From positions 1 through 58,137 of the forward strand of contig JAIKWF010000080.1 in NCBI GenBank assembly GCA_024685005.1: a DNA stretch of 58,137 nucleotides. The letters run 5' to 3'. This document shows positions 27,343 through 34,412 of the stretch, piece by piece. Origin of the DNA: Lachnospiraceae bacterium (GTDB taxonomy: Bacteria; Bacillota; Clostridia; Lachnospirales; Lachnospiraceae). The notes under the pieces are model-generated. The model was not told the origin of the DNA. It made no database searches and saw only the letters and a program-made list of their open reading frames with translations. Position numbers and translations under genes: made by a program. The first letter of the stretch is position 1. Every line of letters starts with the position of its first letter.

Positions 27343-28164
27343 TCAGATATTCAGCAATCCTGCCAGCTGATTTTTAAATCCGTCGATCTGTTTCTGCAAA
27401 GATGCATTTTTCTCCCGGAATGCCTCCTGCACTTCCGCCAGCTGCTCGTCATAAAGCTTGCTCATCTTATCCAGTTGTGCTTCCTGCTCAGAGGTCTGTT
27501 TCTGCAGGGAAATGATCTGTTCGTTGGCAATCCGGAGCTTCTCCCGAAGATGTTTATGATTCTCCTCATGGGCATGCTGGATCTCCACCAGCATCTCGTC
27601 GTAGATGGACTTCATCTTCTTCATCTCAAGATCATGGGCCACCTGGATTGCTGCGGTCTTCAGCTTCTCCTGCTCCGTCAGCTCATTCTGGATCTCATCG
27701 TTGCGGTTGCGGAAAGCTGTCTGCAGCTCATCGATCTGCTCCGCATAAAGACTCTTCATCTTCTGCAGCTGCGCATCCTGGGTTGCCATCTTTTCTTCGT
27801 AGGCATTGGTCTCTTCTTTGTATTTGTCGATCTCGCTTTGCAGAGACTGGTTCCGGTTACGGAACGCATTCTGGATCTCATCGATCTGCTCCGCGTAAAG
27901 CTTCTTCATCTTGGCCAGCTCCGCTTCATGGGCCGCATTGACCGCATCAGCGCTGTTCTCCTGTTTATACTTCTCAAACTCCTCGCTCAAAGATGCCGTC
28001 TTTTTGCGAAAAGCCGCCTGAATCTCATCAATCTGCTCCGCATAAAGATTCTTCATCTTGTTCAGCTCGGCTTCATGTTCTCTCTTTAATTGTTCAAGCT
28101 CTGCTTCTTTCTTGGCAAGCTCGCTCTTTTTTACCCCCCCGAGGAGGTTCAGTAAAAAGCTCAT
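27343..28164 (-). CDS. Five-repeat coiled-coil protein, KMKxLYAEQIDEIQ motif
   Basis: 273 residues, almost entirely coiled coil. A block reading KMKxLYxEQIDEIQxAFRxxN begins at residues 36, 85, 135, 183 and 233, a 48-50 residue period (seven heptads); copies 1-3 are nearly identical and copies 4-5 diverged. The protein opens with MSFLLNLLGG and closes with LAGLLNI, two similar short hydrophobic ends that could be membrane-touching or self-association elements. There is no signal peptide and no enzyme motif. AAAAGGAG precedes the ATG and a good promoter is upstream. I do not recognise a named family; it may form filaments or a spacer. Confidence 0.78.
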   Translation of the reverse strand: MSFLLNLLGGVKKSELAKKEAELEQLKREHEAELNKMKNLYAEQIDEIQAAFRKKTASLSEEFEKYKQENSADAVNAAHEAELAKMKKLYAEQIDEIQNAFRNRNQSLQSEIDKYKEETNAYEEKMATQDAQLQKMKSLYAEQIDELQTAFRNRNDEIQNELTEQEKLKTAAIQVAHDLEMKKMKSIYDEMLVEIQHAHEENHKHLREKLRIANEQIISLQKQTSEQEAQLDKMSKLYDEQLAEVQEAFREKNASLQKQIDGFKNQLAGLLNI

Positions 28165-28208
28165 ATCCGCTCCTTTTTATCCCTCATTTAAAACCCACAA
28201 ACATGGTT

Positions 28209-28237
28209 ATTATATCAAATCACGGGCTTTTTCACAA
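28209..28237 (-). promoter_or_regulatory. Promoter of five-repeat coiled-coil gene
   Basis: TTGTGA (plus 28232-28237), 17-base spacer, TATAAT (plus 28209-28214): close to consensus. It starts just after the pnp terminator, so the gene is an independent unit. Confidence 0.8.
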
Positions 28238-28247
28238 GGTTTTGACC

Positions 28248-28282
28248 AAAAAAACAGGAGCCGCCCCGCAGGCAGCTCCTGT
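28248..28282 (-). terminator. pnp terminator
   Basis: On the minus strand ACAGGAGC ... GCTCCTGT encloses a GCC/GGC inner stem and is followed by a run of seven T. It lies 38 bases after the pnp stop codon. Confidence 0.92.
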
Positions 28283-28319
28283 TATGATCTTATATCTGAC
28301 TGATATCGGCTATTTCCGA

Positions 28320-30404
28320 TCAGTTGCAGTCTTTGATGGAGAAGCTGATGCGGCCCATCTTGTCTTTGCCAAGGCATACAACCTCAACCACATCGCCTAA
28401 GGTCAGCACATCTTCTACATGGTTGATCCGCTCTTTTGCGATCTTGGAAATGTGAACCATTCCCTCTTTACCGGGAGCAAACTCGATGAATGCACCGAAC
28501 TCTTTGATGGAAACAACCTTTCCGGTATATCTCTTTCCTTCTTCAAACTCGGAAACGATCATCTTGATCATGCCGATTGCTTCCTGCATCTTATCCTGAT
28601 CGTTACCGCAGATATCTACTGCACCGTCATCGGTAATATCGATCTTCACACCGGTACGGGCAATGATCTCGTTGATGGTCTTTCCTCTCTGACCCACAAC
28701 ATCACCGATCTTGTCGGGATCGATCTGGATCTGAACGATCTTGGGTGCATACTGTCCAACTTCCTTACGAGGCTCTGCGATAGCAGGCTTCATGCAGGTA
28801 TCCATGATGAAAAGTCTTGCTTCTCTGGTACGGCGGATCGCTTCCTCTACGATGGGACGGGTCAGACCGTGGATCTTAATATCCATCTGAATAGCGGTGA
28901 TACCTTCGGTGGTACCGGTTACCTTAAAGTCCATATCGCCGAAGAAGTCCTCAAGACCCTGGATATCGGTAAGTACAATATAATCATCATCGGTATCGCC
29001 TGTTACAAGACCACAGGAAATACCTGCTACCATCTTCTTGATGGGCACACCTGCTGCCATCAGGGACATGCAGGATGCACAGGTGGATGCCATGGAAGTG
29101 GAACCGTTGGACTCAAAGGTCTCGGATACGGTACGGATGGCATAAGGGAATTCCTCCGTGGAAGGAAGAACAGGAAGCAGCGCACGTTCAGCAAGGGCGC
29201 CGTGTCCGATCTCACGTCTTCCCGGTCCGCGGCTGACTTTGGTCTCACCTACGGAATAAGACGGGAAGTTGTAATGATGCATATATCTCTTGCTGGTGAT
29301 GTTCTCATCCAGGCCGTCGATCTTCTGAACCTCGGAAAGAGGTGCCAGAGTGGTCACGTTGCAGATCTGAGTCTGTCCACGGGTGAACATAGCAGAACCA
29401 TGAACTCTGGGGATGATATCAACCTCTGCTGCAAGAGGTCTGATCTGATCGATCGCTCTTCCGTCAGGACGCTTGTGATCCTTTAAGATCATCTTGCGGA
29501 CGGTCTTTTTCTGATACTGGTAAACAGCCTCGCCTAAAACAGCAAGCCATTCTTCTTTGTCGGCAAATGCCTCTTCCAGCTTCTCGGTTACCTTGCGGAT
29601 GTTCTCCTCTCTTACCTGCTTCTCGTCGGTAAATACAGCCGTCTCCATCTCTTCAGGTGTTACGATCTCCTTCATGGCTGCAAAAAGCTCTTCGGGAACC
29701 GCACAGCTGGTGTACTCATGTTTGGGCTTGCCAACCTCTGCTGCGATCTTGTTGATGAACTCGATGATGGTCTGGTTTACATCATGTGCCTTGTAGATCG
29801 CCTCTAACATTTTCTCTTCAGGGATCTCTTTTGCACCTGCTTCGATCATGATCACTTTCTCGGAAGTGGAAGCAACGGTAAGCTTCAGCTCTCCCTCATC
29901 CCAATCCTTCTGGCTGGGGTTGATGATCAGCTCTCCGTCCTTCATACCTACCTGGGTCATAGCGCAGGGACCTGCGAAGGGGATATCCGAAATGGTGGTA
30001 GCAATGGAAGTACCGATCATGGCAACCAGCTCCGGGCGGCATGCGGGATCCACGCTCATAACCATGTTGTGAAGGGTTACGTCATTGCGGTAATCCTTCG
30101 GGAACAGCGGACGCATGGGACGGTCGATCACACGAGCCGTAAGAACAGCGTTCTCGCTTGCTTTACCTTCTCTTTTGTTAAAACCTCCGGGGATCTTGCC
30201 CACTGCATAGAACTTCTCCTCATACTCTACAGAGCAGGGGAAAAAGTCAATACCGTCTCTGGGCTTCTCGGAAGCGGTTGCGGTACACAGTACCGTAGTT
30301 TCGCCATAGTGCATAAATGCACAGCCGTTGGCCTGCTTGCCGACTCTGTCGATATCAACGGTCAGCGTTCTGCCTGCCAGTTCCATGGAATAGGTTTTGT
30401 ACAT
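28320..30404 (-). CDS. pnp: Polynucleotide phosphorylase
   Basis: 694 residues. Two RNase PH folds (about 1-220 and 310-545) are joined by a helical domain and followed by KH (about 550-610, VGQRGKTINEIIARTGVKI) and S1 (about 620-690, GKVVSIKEFGAFIEF). It degrades RNA phosphorolytically from the 3' end and is a core mRNA decay enzyme. It follows rpsO in the same direction, as in most bacteria, but a terminator and a structured leader separate them. Confidence 0.98.
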   Translation of the reverse strand: MYKTYSMELAGRTLTVDIDRVGKQANGCAFMHYGETTVLCTATASEKPRDGIDFFPCSVEYEEKFYAVGKIPGGFNKREGKASENAVLTARVIDRPMRPLFPKDYRNDVTLHNMVMSVDPACRPELVAMIGTSIATTISDIPFAGPCAMTQVGMKDGELIINPSQKDWDEGELKLTVASTSEKVIMIEAGAKEIPEEKMLEAIYKAHDVNQTIIEFINKIAAEVGKPKHEYTSCAVPEELFAAMKEIVTPEEMETAVFTDEKQVREENIRKVTEKLEEAFADKEEWLAVLGEAVYQYQKKTVRKMILKDHKRPDGRAIDQIRPLAAEVDIIPRVHGSAMFTRGQTQICNVTTLAPLSEVQKIDGLDENITSKRYMHHYNFPSYSVGETKVSRGPGRREIGHGALAERALLPVLPSTEEFPYAIRTVSETFESNGSTSMASTCASCMSLMAAGVPIKKMVAGISCGLVTGDTDDDYIVLTDIQGLEDFFGDMDFKVTGTTEGITAIQMDIKIHGLTRPIVEEAIRRTREARLFIMDTCMKPAIAEPRKEVGQYAPKIVQIQIDPDKIGDVVGQRGKTINEIIARTGVKIDITDDGAVDICGNDQDKMQEAIGMIKMIVSEFEEGKRYTGKVVSIKEFGAFIEFAPGKEGMVHISKIAKERINHVEDVLTLGDVVEVVCLGKDKMGRISFSIKDCN

Positions 30405-30434
30405 ATTCTTCTCTCCTTTTCGTCTTTGCCAATC

Positions 30435-30521
30435 AGGTAGAAGATGCCGAAACTACTGAACCGGGCAAAACCCTCTTTTCTTTTTATCCGCTTCAGCGGT
30501 CTCGGAACAATTCTTCTACCT
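30435..30521 (-). promoter_or_regulatory. Structured pnp leader RNA
   Basis: Read on the minus strand, AGGTAGAAGA pairs with TCTTCTACCT 67 bases later (10 bp), closing a region with an inner CCGA/TCGG pair and two small hairpins (CCGC-TGAA-GCGG and GGG-TTTT-CCC-like). It ends 30 bases before the pnp start. In E. coli a long pnp leader hairpin is cut by RNase III and then used by PNPase to repress itself; a similar role is inferred here from position and structure only. Confidence 0.6.
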
Positions 30522-30556
30522 ATTTGGAACCTATTGTGAATGGTTTAAAAATAGCC

Positions 30557-30585
30557 AAAAAGAGGCGGAAACAAATCCCGCCTCT
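30557..30585 (-). terminator. rpsO terminator
   Basis: On the minus strand GAGGCGG, loop GATTTGTTT, CCGCCTC is followed by TTTTT, 14 bases after the rpsO stop. Partial read-through would feed pnp. Confidence 0.9.
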
Positions 30586-30598
30586 TTATGCACATGAA

Positions 30599-30865
30599 TT
30601 AGCGTCTCAGGCCTAACTGCTCGATCAGGGTACGATAACGATCGATGTCCTTCTCTTTCAGATAGTCCAAAAGACCACGTCTCTTACCGATCATCTTGTA
30701 CATACCGCGTCTGGAATGATGATCCTTGGGATTCTCTTTCAGATGCTCGGTAAGCTCTTTGATTCTCTCGGTAAGAACTGCAACCTGAACTTCCGGTGAA
30801 CCGGTGTCTCCGGATGTTCTTGCGTACTTCTGCATAATTTCTGTTTTCTTCTCTTTTGTAATCAT
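30599..30865 (-). CDS. rpsO: 30S ribosomal protein S15
   Basis: 88 residues, standard length. The S15 core is clear: [20 protein letters not shown], then [21 protein letters not shown]15 binds the central domain of 16S rRNA early in assembly and in many bacteria represses its own mRNA. AAGGAGG precedes the ATG. Confidence 0.99.
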   Translation of the reverse strand: MITKEKKTEIMQKYARTSGDTGSPEVQVAVLTERIKELTEHLKENPKDHHSRRGMYKMIGKRRGLLDYLKEKDIDRYRTLIEQLGLRR

Positions 30866-30904
30866 TTGATTACCTCCTTCTTTTTTCCATTCAGCGCATA
30901 CTAA

Positions 30905-30928
30905 GTTGCGGCCGGAGAAGCCGGCAAC
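30905..30928 (-). promoter_or_regulatory. Hairpin in rpsO leader
   Basis: On the minus strand GTTGCCGGC-TTCT-CCGGCCGCAAC forms a GC-rich hairpin about 25 bases into the rpsO transcript and about 40 bases before its start codon. S15 autoregulatory leaders occur in Firmicutes but vary in structure; this is a candidate by location only. Confidence 0.45.
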
Positions 30929-30958
30929 CGGGCATGGCTAAAAACTCGTACGAAGCCT

Positions 30959-30987
30959 ATTCTAACACAAGGCTCTCTCCTTGTAAA
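30959..30987 (-). promoter_or_regulatory. rpsO promoter
   Basis: TTTACA (plus 30982-30987), exactly 17 bases, TAGAAT (plus 30959-30964). Predicted start near 30952, giving a leader of about 87 bases. Confidence 0.85.
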
Positions 30988-30995
30988 GCGGTTTT

Positions 30996-31229
30996 TCACA
31001 AAAGCAATTCCCTGATTTTATCGTAGTTTTCCGGGCGATGGGGAAAGGTGCAGTCCGTACACACCTTGATCCGCCTGCCGTTTTTCTCCTTATAGGAAGG
31101 ATTTCCCGGACAGTCCTGCCTGTGATACAGTGGACAATAGCAAAAAAGGCAGTTCATTTCCTCACACCCTTTGTGACAGGGATAATACTCACACGCTCTG
31201 TTTTCAAAATATCTGCTGGATTGTTCCAT
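30996..31229 (-). CDS. Cysteine-rich small domain protein
   Basis: 77 residues with ten cysteines, in ACEYYPCHKGCEEMNCLFCYC, LYHRQDCPGN and VCTDCTFPHRP groups (first group 8-28). This matches the cysteine-rich small domain family, thought to bind metal; its role is unknown. The start codon immediately follows the stop of the HAD phosphatase gene, so the two are coexpressed. No signal peptide. Confidence 0.85.
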   Translation of the reverse strand: MEQSSRYFENRACEYYPCHKGCEEMNCLFCYCPLYHRQDCPGNPSYKEKNGRRIKVCTDCTFPHRPENYDKIRELLL

Positions 31230-31910
31230 TTAAGATTCCTCTTTTTGCAAAAAGAATTCCTCCGGGATAGTCTGCAAAAGCGCCGGAAGATCCGCAAAAC
31301 TTTCCAGGGCATAAGATGCATCCGGCACCTTGCCGAATCCGTATGCTGCGTGGATAAATGAGACTCCCGCACGGGTGGAGGCATCCATGTCACCCTGGAT
31401 ATCTCCCACATAGCAAACCTTATCCAGATTGTTTCGCTCGATCACCAGCCGGATGTTCTCTGCCTTTTTCATTCCCGTGGTGCCGAAGTCCTCATAATCC
31501 TCAAAGCAATCCCTGAGATCATGATAATCCAGAAATGCCTCAATATAACCTGCCTGGCAATTGCTGACAACCGCCAGGAAATAATCCTTTTTCAGTTCCT
31601 TCAGGGTTTCCTTCAGCTTCGGCATCAGTTTGCCGCCATGGTCTGCAATATAATCATTCTCATGCTCGCTGCAAAGCTGCATCAGCTCCAGTGCCCGCTC
31701 AGGAGAAACCGTATCAAAAAAAGCATAGGCGATCTCGTCCATGGTCTTTCCCATCAGACGGTACATATCCTCCACCGTTCCCTTCTTGTCAAAGTCAGGC
31801 TGCTCTTCGATCACTTCATTCCAGGAACGCACCACCGATTCCGAACTGTCCCAAAGGGTACCGTCCAGATCAAACAGGATGGCGGTTCTTTTTTCCGTGC
31901 CCTCTTTCAT
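31230..31910 (-). CDS. HAD-family hydrolase, phosphoglycolate-phosphatase-like
   Basis: 226 residues. HAD motifs are in order: nucleophile Asp in ILFDLDGTLWDS (motif I), Ser/Thr in LAVVSNCQAGYIEAFL (motif II), and CYVGDIQGDMDASTRAG (motif IV) with an alpha-helical cap between I and II. It resembles Gph/PpaX-type phosphatases, but substrate cannot be read from sequence. AAGGAG lies 5 bases before the ATG. Confidence 0.88.
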   Translation of the reverse strand: MKEGTEKRTAILFDLDGTLWDSSESVVRSWNEVIEEQPDFDKKGTVEDMYRLMGKTMDEIAYAFFDTVSPERALELMQLCSEHENDYIADHGGKLMPKLKETLKELKKDYFLAVVSNCQAGYIEAFLDYHDLRDCFEDYEDFGTTGMKKAENIRLVIERNNLDKVCYVGDIQGDMDASTRAGVSFIHAAYGFGKVPDASYALESFADLPALLQTIPEEFFLQKEES

Positions 31911-31928
31911 ATTACTCCTTCCTCACAC

Positions 31929-31958
31929 GAAAAGAGACAACATACGTTGCCTCTTTTC
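31929..31958. terminator. Terminator of SH3-NlpC gene
   Basis: GAAAAGAGACAAC, loop ATAC, GTTGCCTCTTTTC: a 13-bp stem with one mismatch and flanking A/T tracts. It lies between the SH3-NlpC stop and the HAD gene and may work in both directions. Confidence 0.85.
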
Positions 31959-31991
31959 TCTTTATATCACTTCTGTGTATGGTTGTCTGTA

Positions 31992-33317
31992 TTAATCCTG
32001 CAGAATTCTGGTAACGGCTACCGGAGTTCTGTAGTAAACATTTGCAATACGGATACCGGTCTTGGGGGAACTTGCATTGACGATCTGTCCACCACCGATA
32101 TAGATACCTACGTGATTGATCCGTTTACCCTTTGCATAGAATACCAGATCACCGGGTTTTGCTTCCGCAAGGCTGATCCTGGTACCGCAGTTTACCTGTG
32201 CTCTTGAAGAGTGAGGCAGGGTGATACCGTACTTCTTGTAAATGGAAAGTACGTAACCGGAGCAGTCGCAACCGTTGGTCAGGGACTCGCCGCCCCAAAC
32301 ATACGGATTGCCCACGAACTGTTTTGCATATTCGCAAAGATCCATACGAACATCTGATACGCCGGCACCGTACAGAAACTCAGTCATATTCAGTGCAGTT
32401 TTAAGCTGTACGCCCACCGTTACATATTCGGCAGATACATACAGTTTCTTTCCGTCATATTTTACGCCTACCCAGCTGTCGTCTTTTTCAAAGATCTCAA
32501 GCTGCTCGCCGTATGCCACCATACTGTAAACAGGTGCATCCGTGCTCTTATCCTCACGGAGCTTTAATCCGTCACAGTTAACAGTTGCTAACTCTTTTAC
32601 TACCGTAGATGCATACTCAACGGCCTCGGGGCCTGTCAAAAGATACTCTACATTTACATATCCTTCCACGGAACCGGAAGTGATATGTGCCATATTCCCA
32701 ACTACATCAAGGATCTCACAGCCTGCTTCGTTCTCCATCTTACCAACGATCTTGCTGCCTTCCTCTGCACTGGCACGTACATTCAGATGATCATCTACCC
32801 GTACGATACCAAGATGGGTATATCCGAAGTCCTTACCGGAAGCTTCTTCTTCTTCAAACTCTTCAGCCATCTCTTCTTCTGTAAGAGGTGCGCTGTCGGT
32901 AACCACATTAGCGGCACCAATGGAAAGCTGTACCGCTTCGGCGCTGTCCGCATTCTCCGCTTCTTCTGAAGCTTCGCCGTCCCCGGCCACAGCGGAAGCA
33001 TCCACTTCTGTCTCGCCCGTGCTGTCTGCCGATACGCTCTCATCTGCTAACAATGCAGCTGCATCTGCACTGTCCTGCTCTGCAGCAGCGCTTGCAGTCT
33101 CTTCGCTTTTTGTCTCCAAAGAAGCCTGATCCGTTACGATCTCGCCTAAAGGGTCTGCCTGCGCCGTCTCCTGAATCTCTGTAAAAAGAGGATCCATCAG
33201 TACGAGGCCCACACCTGCATTTAATTGTATATCCGCTCTGGCTACGCCGGCCGCCATCAGAGATGCTGCAAACATCACGGCAACTGCCATTGCGCCTTTC
33301 TTTACGGTCTTTTTCAT
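31992..33317 (-). CDS. Secreted SH3-NlpC/P60 peptidoglycan hydrolase
   Basis: 441 residues from ATG 33317 (GGAG 7 bases upstream; an upstream ATG would lack one). The signal peptide ends near AGVARA (27). An acidic Ala/Ser/Glu-rich region (about 60-160) is followed by two bacterial SH3 domains (about 170-230 and 240-302) and an NlpC/P60 domain (about 325-441) with C352 in NGCDCSGYV, H402 in INHVGIYIGGG and N414. Such enzymes cut stem peptides of peptidoglycan outside the cell. The promoter and triple repeat upstream suggest cell-wall-stress control. Confidence 0.93.
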   Translation of the reverse strand: MKKTVKKGAMAVAVMFAASLMAAGVARADIQLNAGVGLVLMDPLFTEIQETAQADPLGEIVTDQASLETKSEETASAAAEQDSADAAALLADESVSADSTGETEVDASAVAGDGEASEEAENADSAEAVQLSIGAANVVTDSAPLTEEEMAEEFEEEEASGKDFGYTHLGIVRVDDHLNVRASAEEGSKIVGKMENEAGCEILDVVGNMAHITSGSVEGYVNVEYLLTGPEAVEYASTVVKELATVNCDGLKLREDKSTDAPVYSMVAYGEQLEIFEKDDSWVGVKYDGKKLYVSAEYVTVGVQLKTALNMTEFLYGAGVSDVRMDLCEYAKQFVGNPYVWGGESLTNGCDCSGYVLSIYKKYGITLPHSSRAQVNCGTRISLAEAKPGDLVFYAKGKRINHVGIYIGGGQIVNASSPKTGIRIANVYYRTPVAVTRILQD

Positions 33318-33332
33318 TCTGTTCTCCATTTT

Positions 33333-33360
33333 TGTTACAAAGTTGTTACAAAGTTGTTAC
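33333..33360 (+). promoter_or_regulatory. Three WalR-like boxes with 11-bp spacing
   Basis: On the plus strand TGTTAC occurs at 33333, 33344 and 33355, each pair separated by AAAGT. This fits the WalR/YycF consensus TGTWAH-N5-TGTWAH exactly, three times in phase. The array begins at the predicted transcription start of the peptidoglycan hydrolase gene and runs to 10 bases before its Shine-Dalgarno, a position suited to repression. Confidence 0.65.
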
Positions 33361-33366
33361 GACGCA

Positions 33367-33395
33367 AGTATAACAATTATGTCAACAAAAGTCAA
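33367..33395 (-). promoter_or_regulatory. Promoter of SH3-NlpC gene
   Basis: TTGACT (plus 33390-33395), 17 bases, TATACT (plus 33367-33372). Close to consensus, with the start predicted near 33360. Confidence 0.85.
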
Positions 33396-34105
33396 CCCCC
33401 GCCATTTTCTTTTTTCCCCTTTTTTATTTTCAGTGTTTTCAGATAACTCTTTTGCGCATCGGAAATGCGATAGCTCTCCACTGCCTTCTGGATCGCCTTA
33501 TTGTGGGTCCACTCATCCAGCGCCCGGTTTTCTATAAAAGGAAGAATGCTTTCATACTGCTTTGCAAGGGCCGTGGCAAAATACCATGCGATCATCATGT
33601 TTACGTAATACTCCCGGGACCGGATCTTTGCCACCATCTTCGGATAGGCCGGATCAAAGTCCTCGTCCAGGAAATGCTGCATCAGCATTCCGATGCCGAA
33701 ACGCAGGGTATAGGTCTCCCTTGATTTCATCCATTTCTTAATATAAGAAAGAAGCTCTTTTTTGTGTTTCCCGAACACCTTGGGAGACATCTGATCGCAG
33801 GTGGCCCAGTTATCCACATAGGGCAAAAACCGCTCCGTCTCTTCCATGCAGCTTGCAAAGTCTTTTATGAGGGAAATCATAAATCCGTGAAGCTGGTTTT
33901 CATCAAAATAGCGATGGGGCAGATCCGAAAGAAATTCTCCGGAATCCTCCCGCTTCATCATCTGTTTTGCAAGGCTTCGAAGGGCAGGTGTCCTGACACC
34001 CACCACCGATTCGGGATCAGCCGTGGGAATGATCTTTTTTTGCATTTCACAATATCCTTCATCCCGCAGCCGAAACAATTCTTCTCTGATCTCATCTGTG
34101 ATCAT
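33392..34105 (-). CDS. DNA alkylation repair protein (AlkD-like HEAT repeats)
   Basis: 237 residues from ATG 34105, with GGAGG 5 bases upstream; a TTG four codons earlier overlaps that site. It is helical, built of HEAT-like repeats (VVGVRTPALRSLAKQMM, FLPYVDNWATCDQMSPKVF, YVNMMIAWYFATALAKQYE). AlkD glycosylases remove N3/N7-alkyl purines. The WATCD and MMIAWYFA segments are typical. Substrate range is inferred. Confidence 0.9.
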   Translation of the reverse strand: MITDEIREELFRLRDEGYCEMQKKIIPTADPESVVGVRTPALRSLAKQMMKREDSGEFLSDLPHRYFDENQLHGFMISLIKDFASCMEETERFLPYVDNWATCDQMSPKVFGKHKKELLSYIKKWMKSRETYTLRFGIGMLMQHFLDEDFDPAYPKMVAKIRSREYYVNMMIAWYFATALAKQYESILPFIENRALDEWTHNKAIQKAVESYRISDAQKSYLKTLKIKKGKKENGGG

Positions 34106-34142
34106 ATCATCCTCCAAATGGATTCTCCCTTAACACGATTTT

Positions 34143-34412
34143 TCAAATGTCATCCTCATCTGTCCAGGCGATCCGCTGAATGCTTTCGTTTTCCTGCTCC
34201 GCAAAGTTTTCTTCCGCCTTCCTGATCACGTCGCCGTAACCGGATAGGGCCGCAAAGGAGGAAAACTGTGCCGCCCGCTCTTCGGGTGACATCCGCCGGA
34301 TGGTTTTCGGCTCCGGCACCTTTGCATAGATCAGCTCTCCGTAAAGAACTTCGTTTTCCCGCATCAACGCTTCCGGATCGGAAAGAGATGCCTTCTTCTT
34401 TTTTCCGTCCAT
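34143..34412 (-). CDS. YolD-like protein linked to Y-family polymerase
   Basis: 89 residues. The middle carries RRMSPEERAAQFSSFAALSGYGD, related to the [QF]xPFAALxGY signature of YolD-like proteins, which regularly accompany UvrX/UmuC-type polymerases in Firmicutes and may be their accessory subunits. The start overlaps the polymerase stop by 1 nt (TAATG). The surrounding residues are charged, with no membrane segment. Confidence 0.75.
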   Translation of the reverse strand: MDGKKKKASLSDPEALMRENEVLYGELIYAKVPEPKTIRRMSPEERAAQFSSFAALSGYGDVIRKAEENFAEQENESIQRIAWTDEDDI

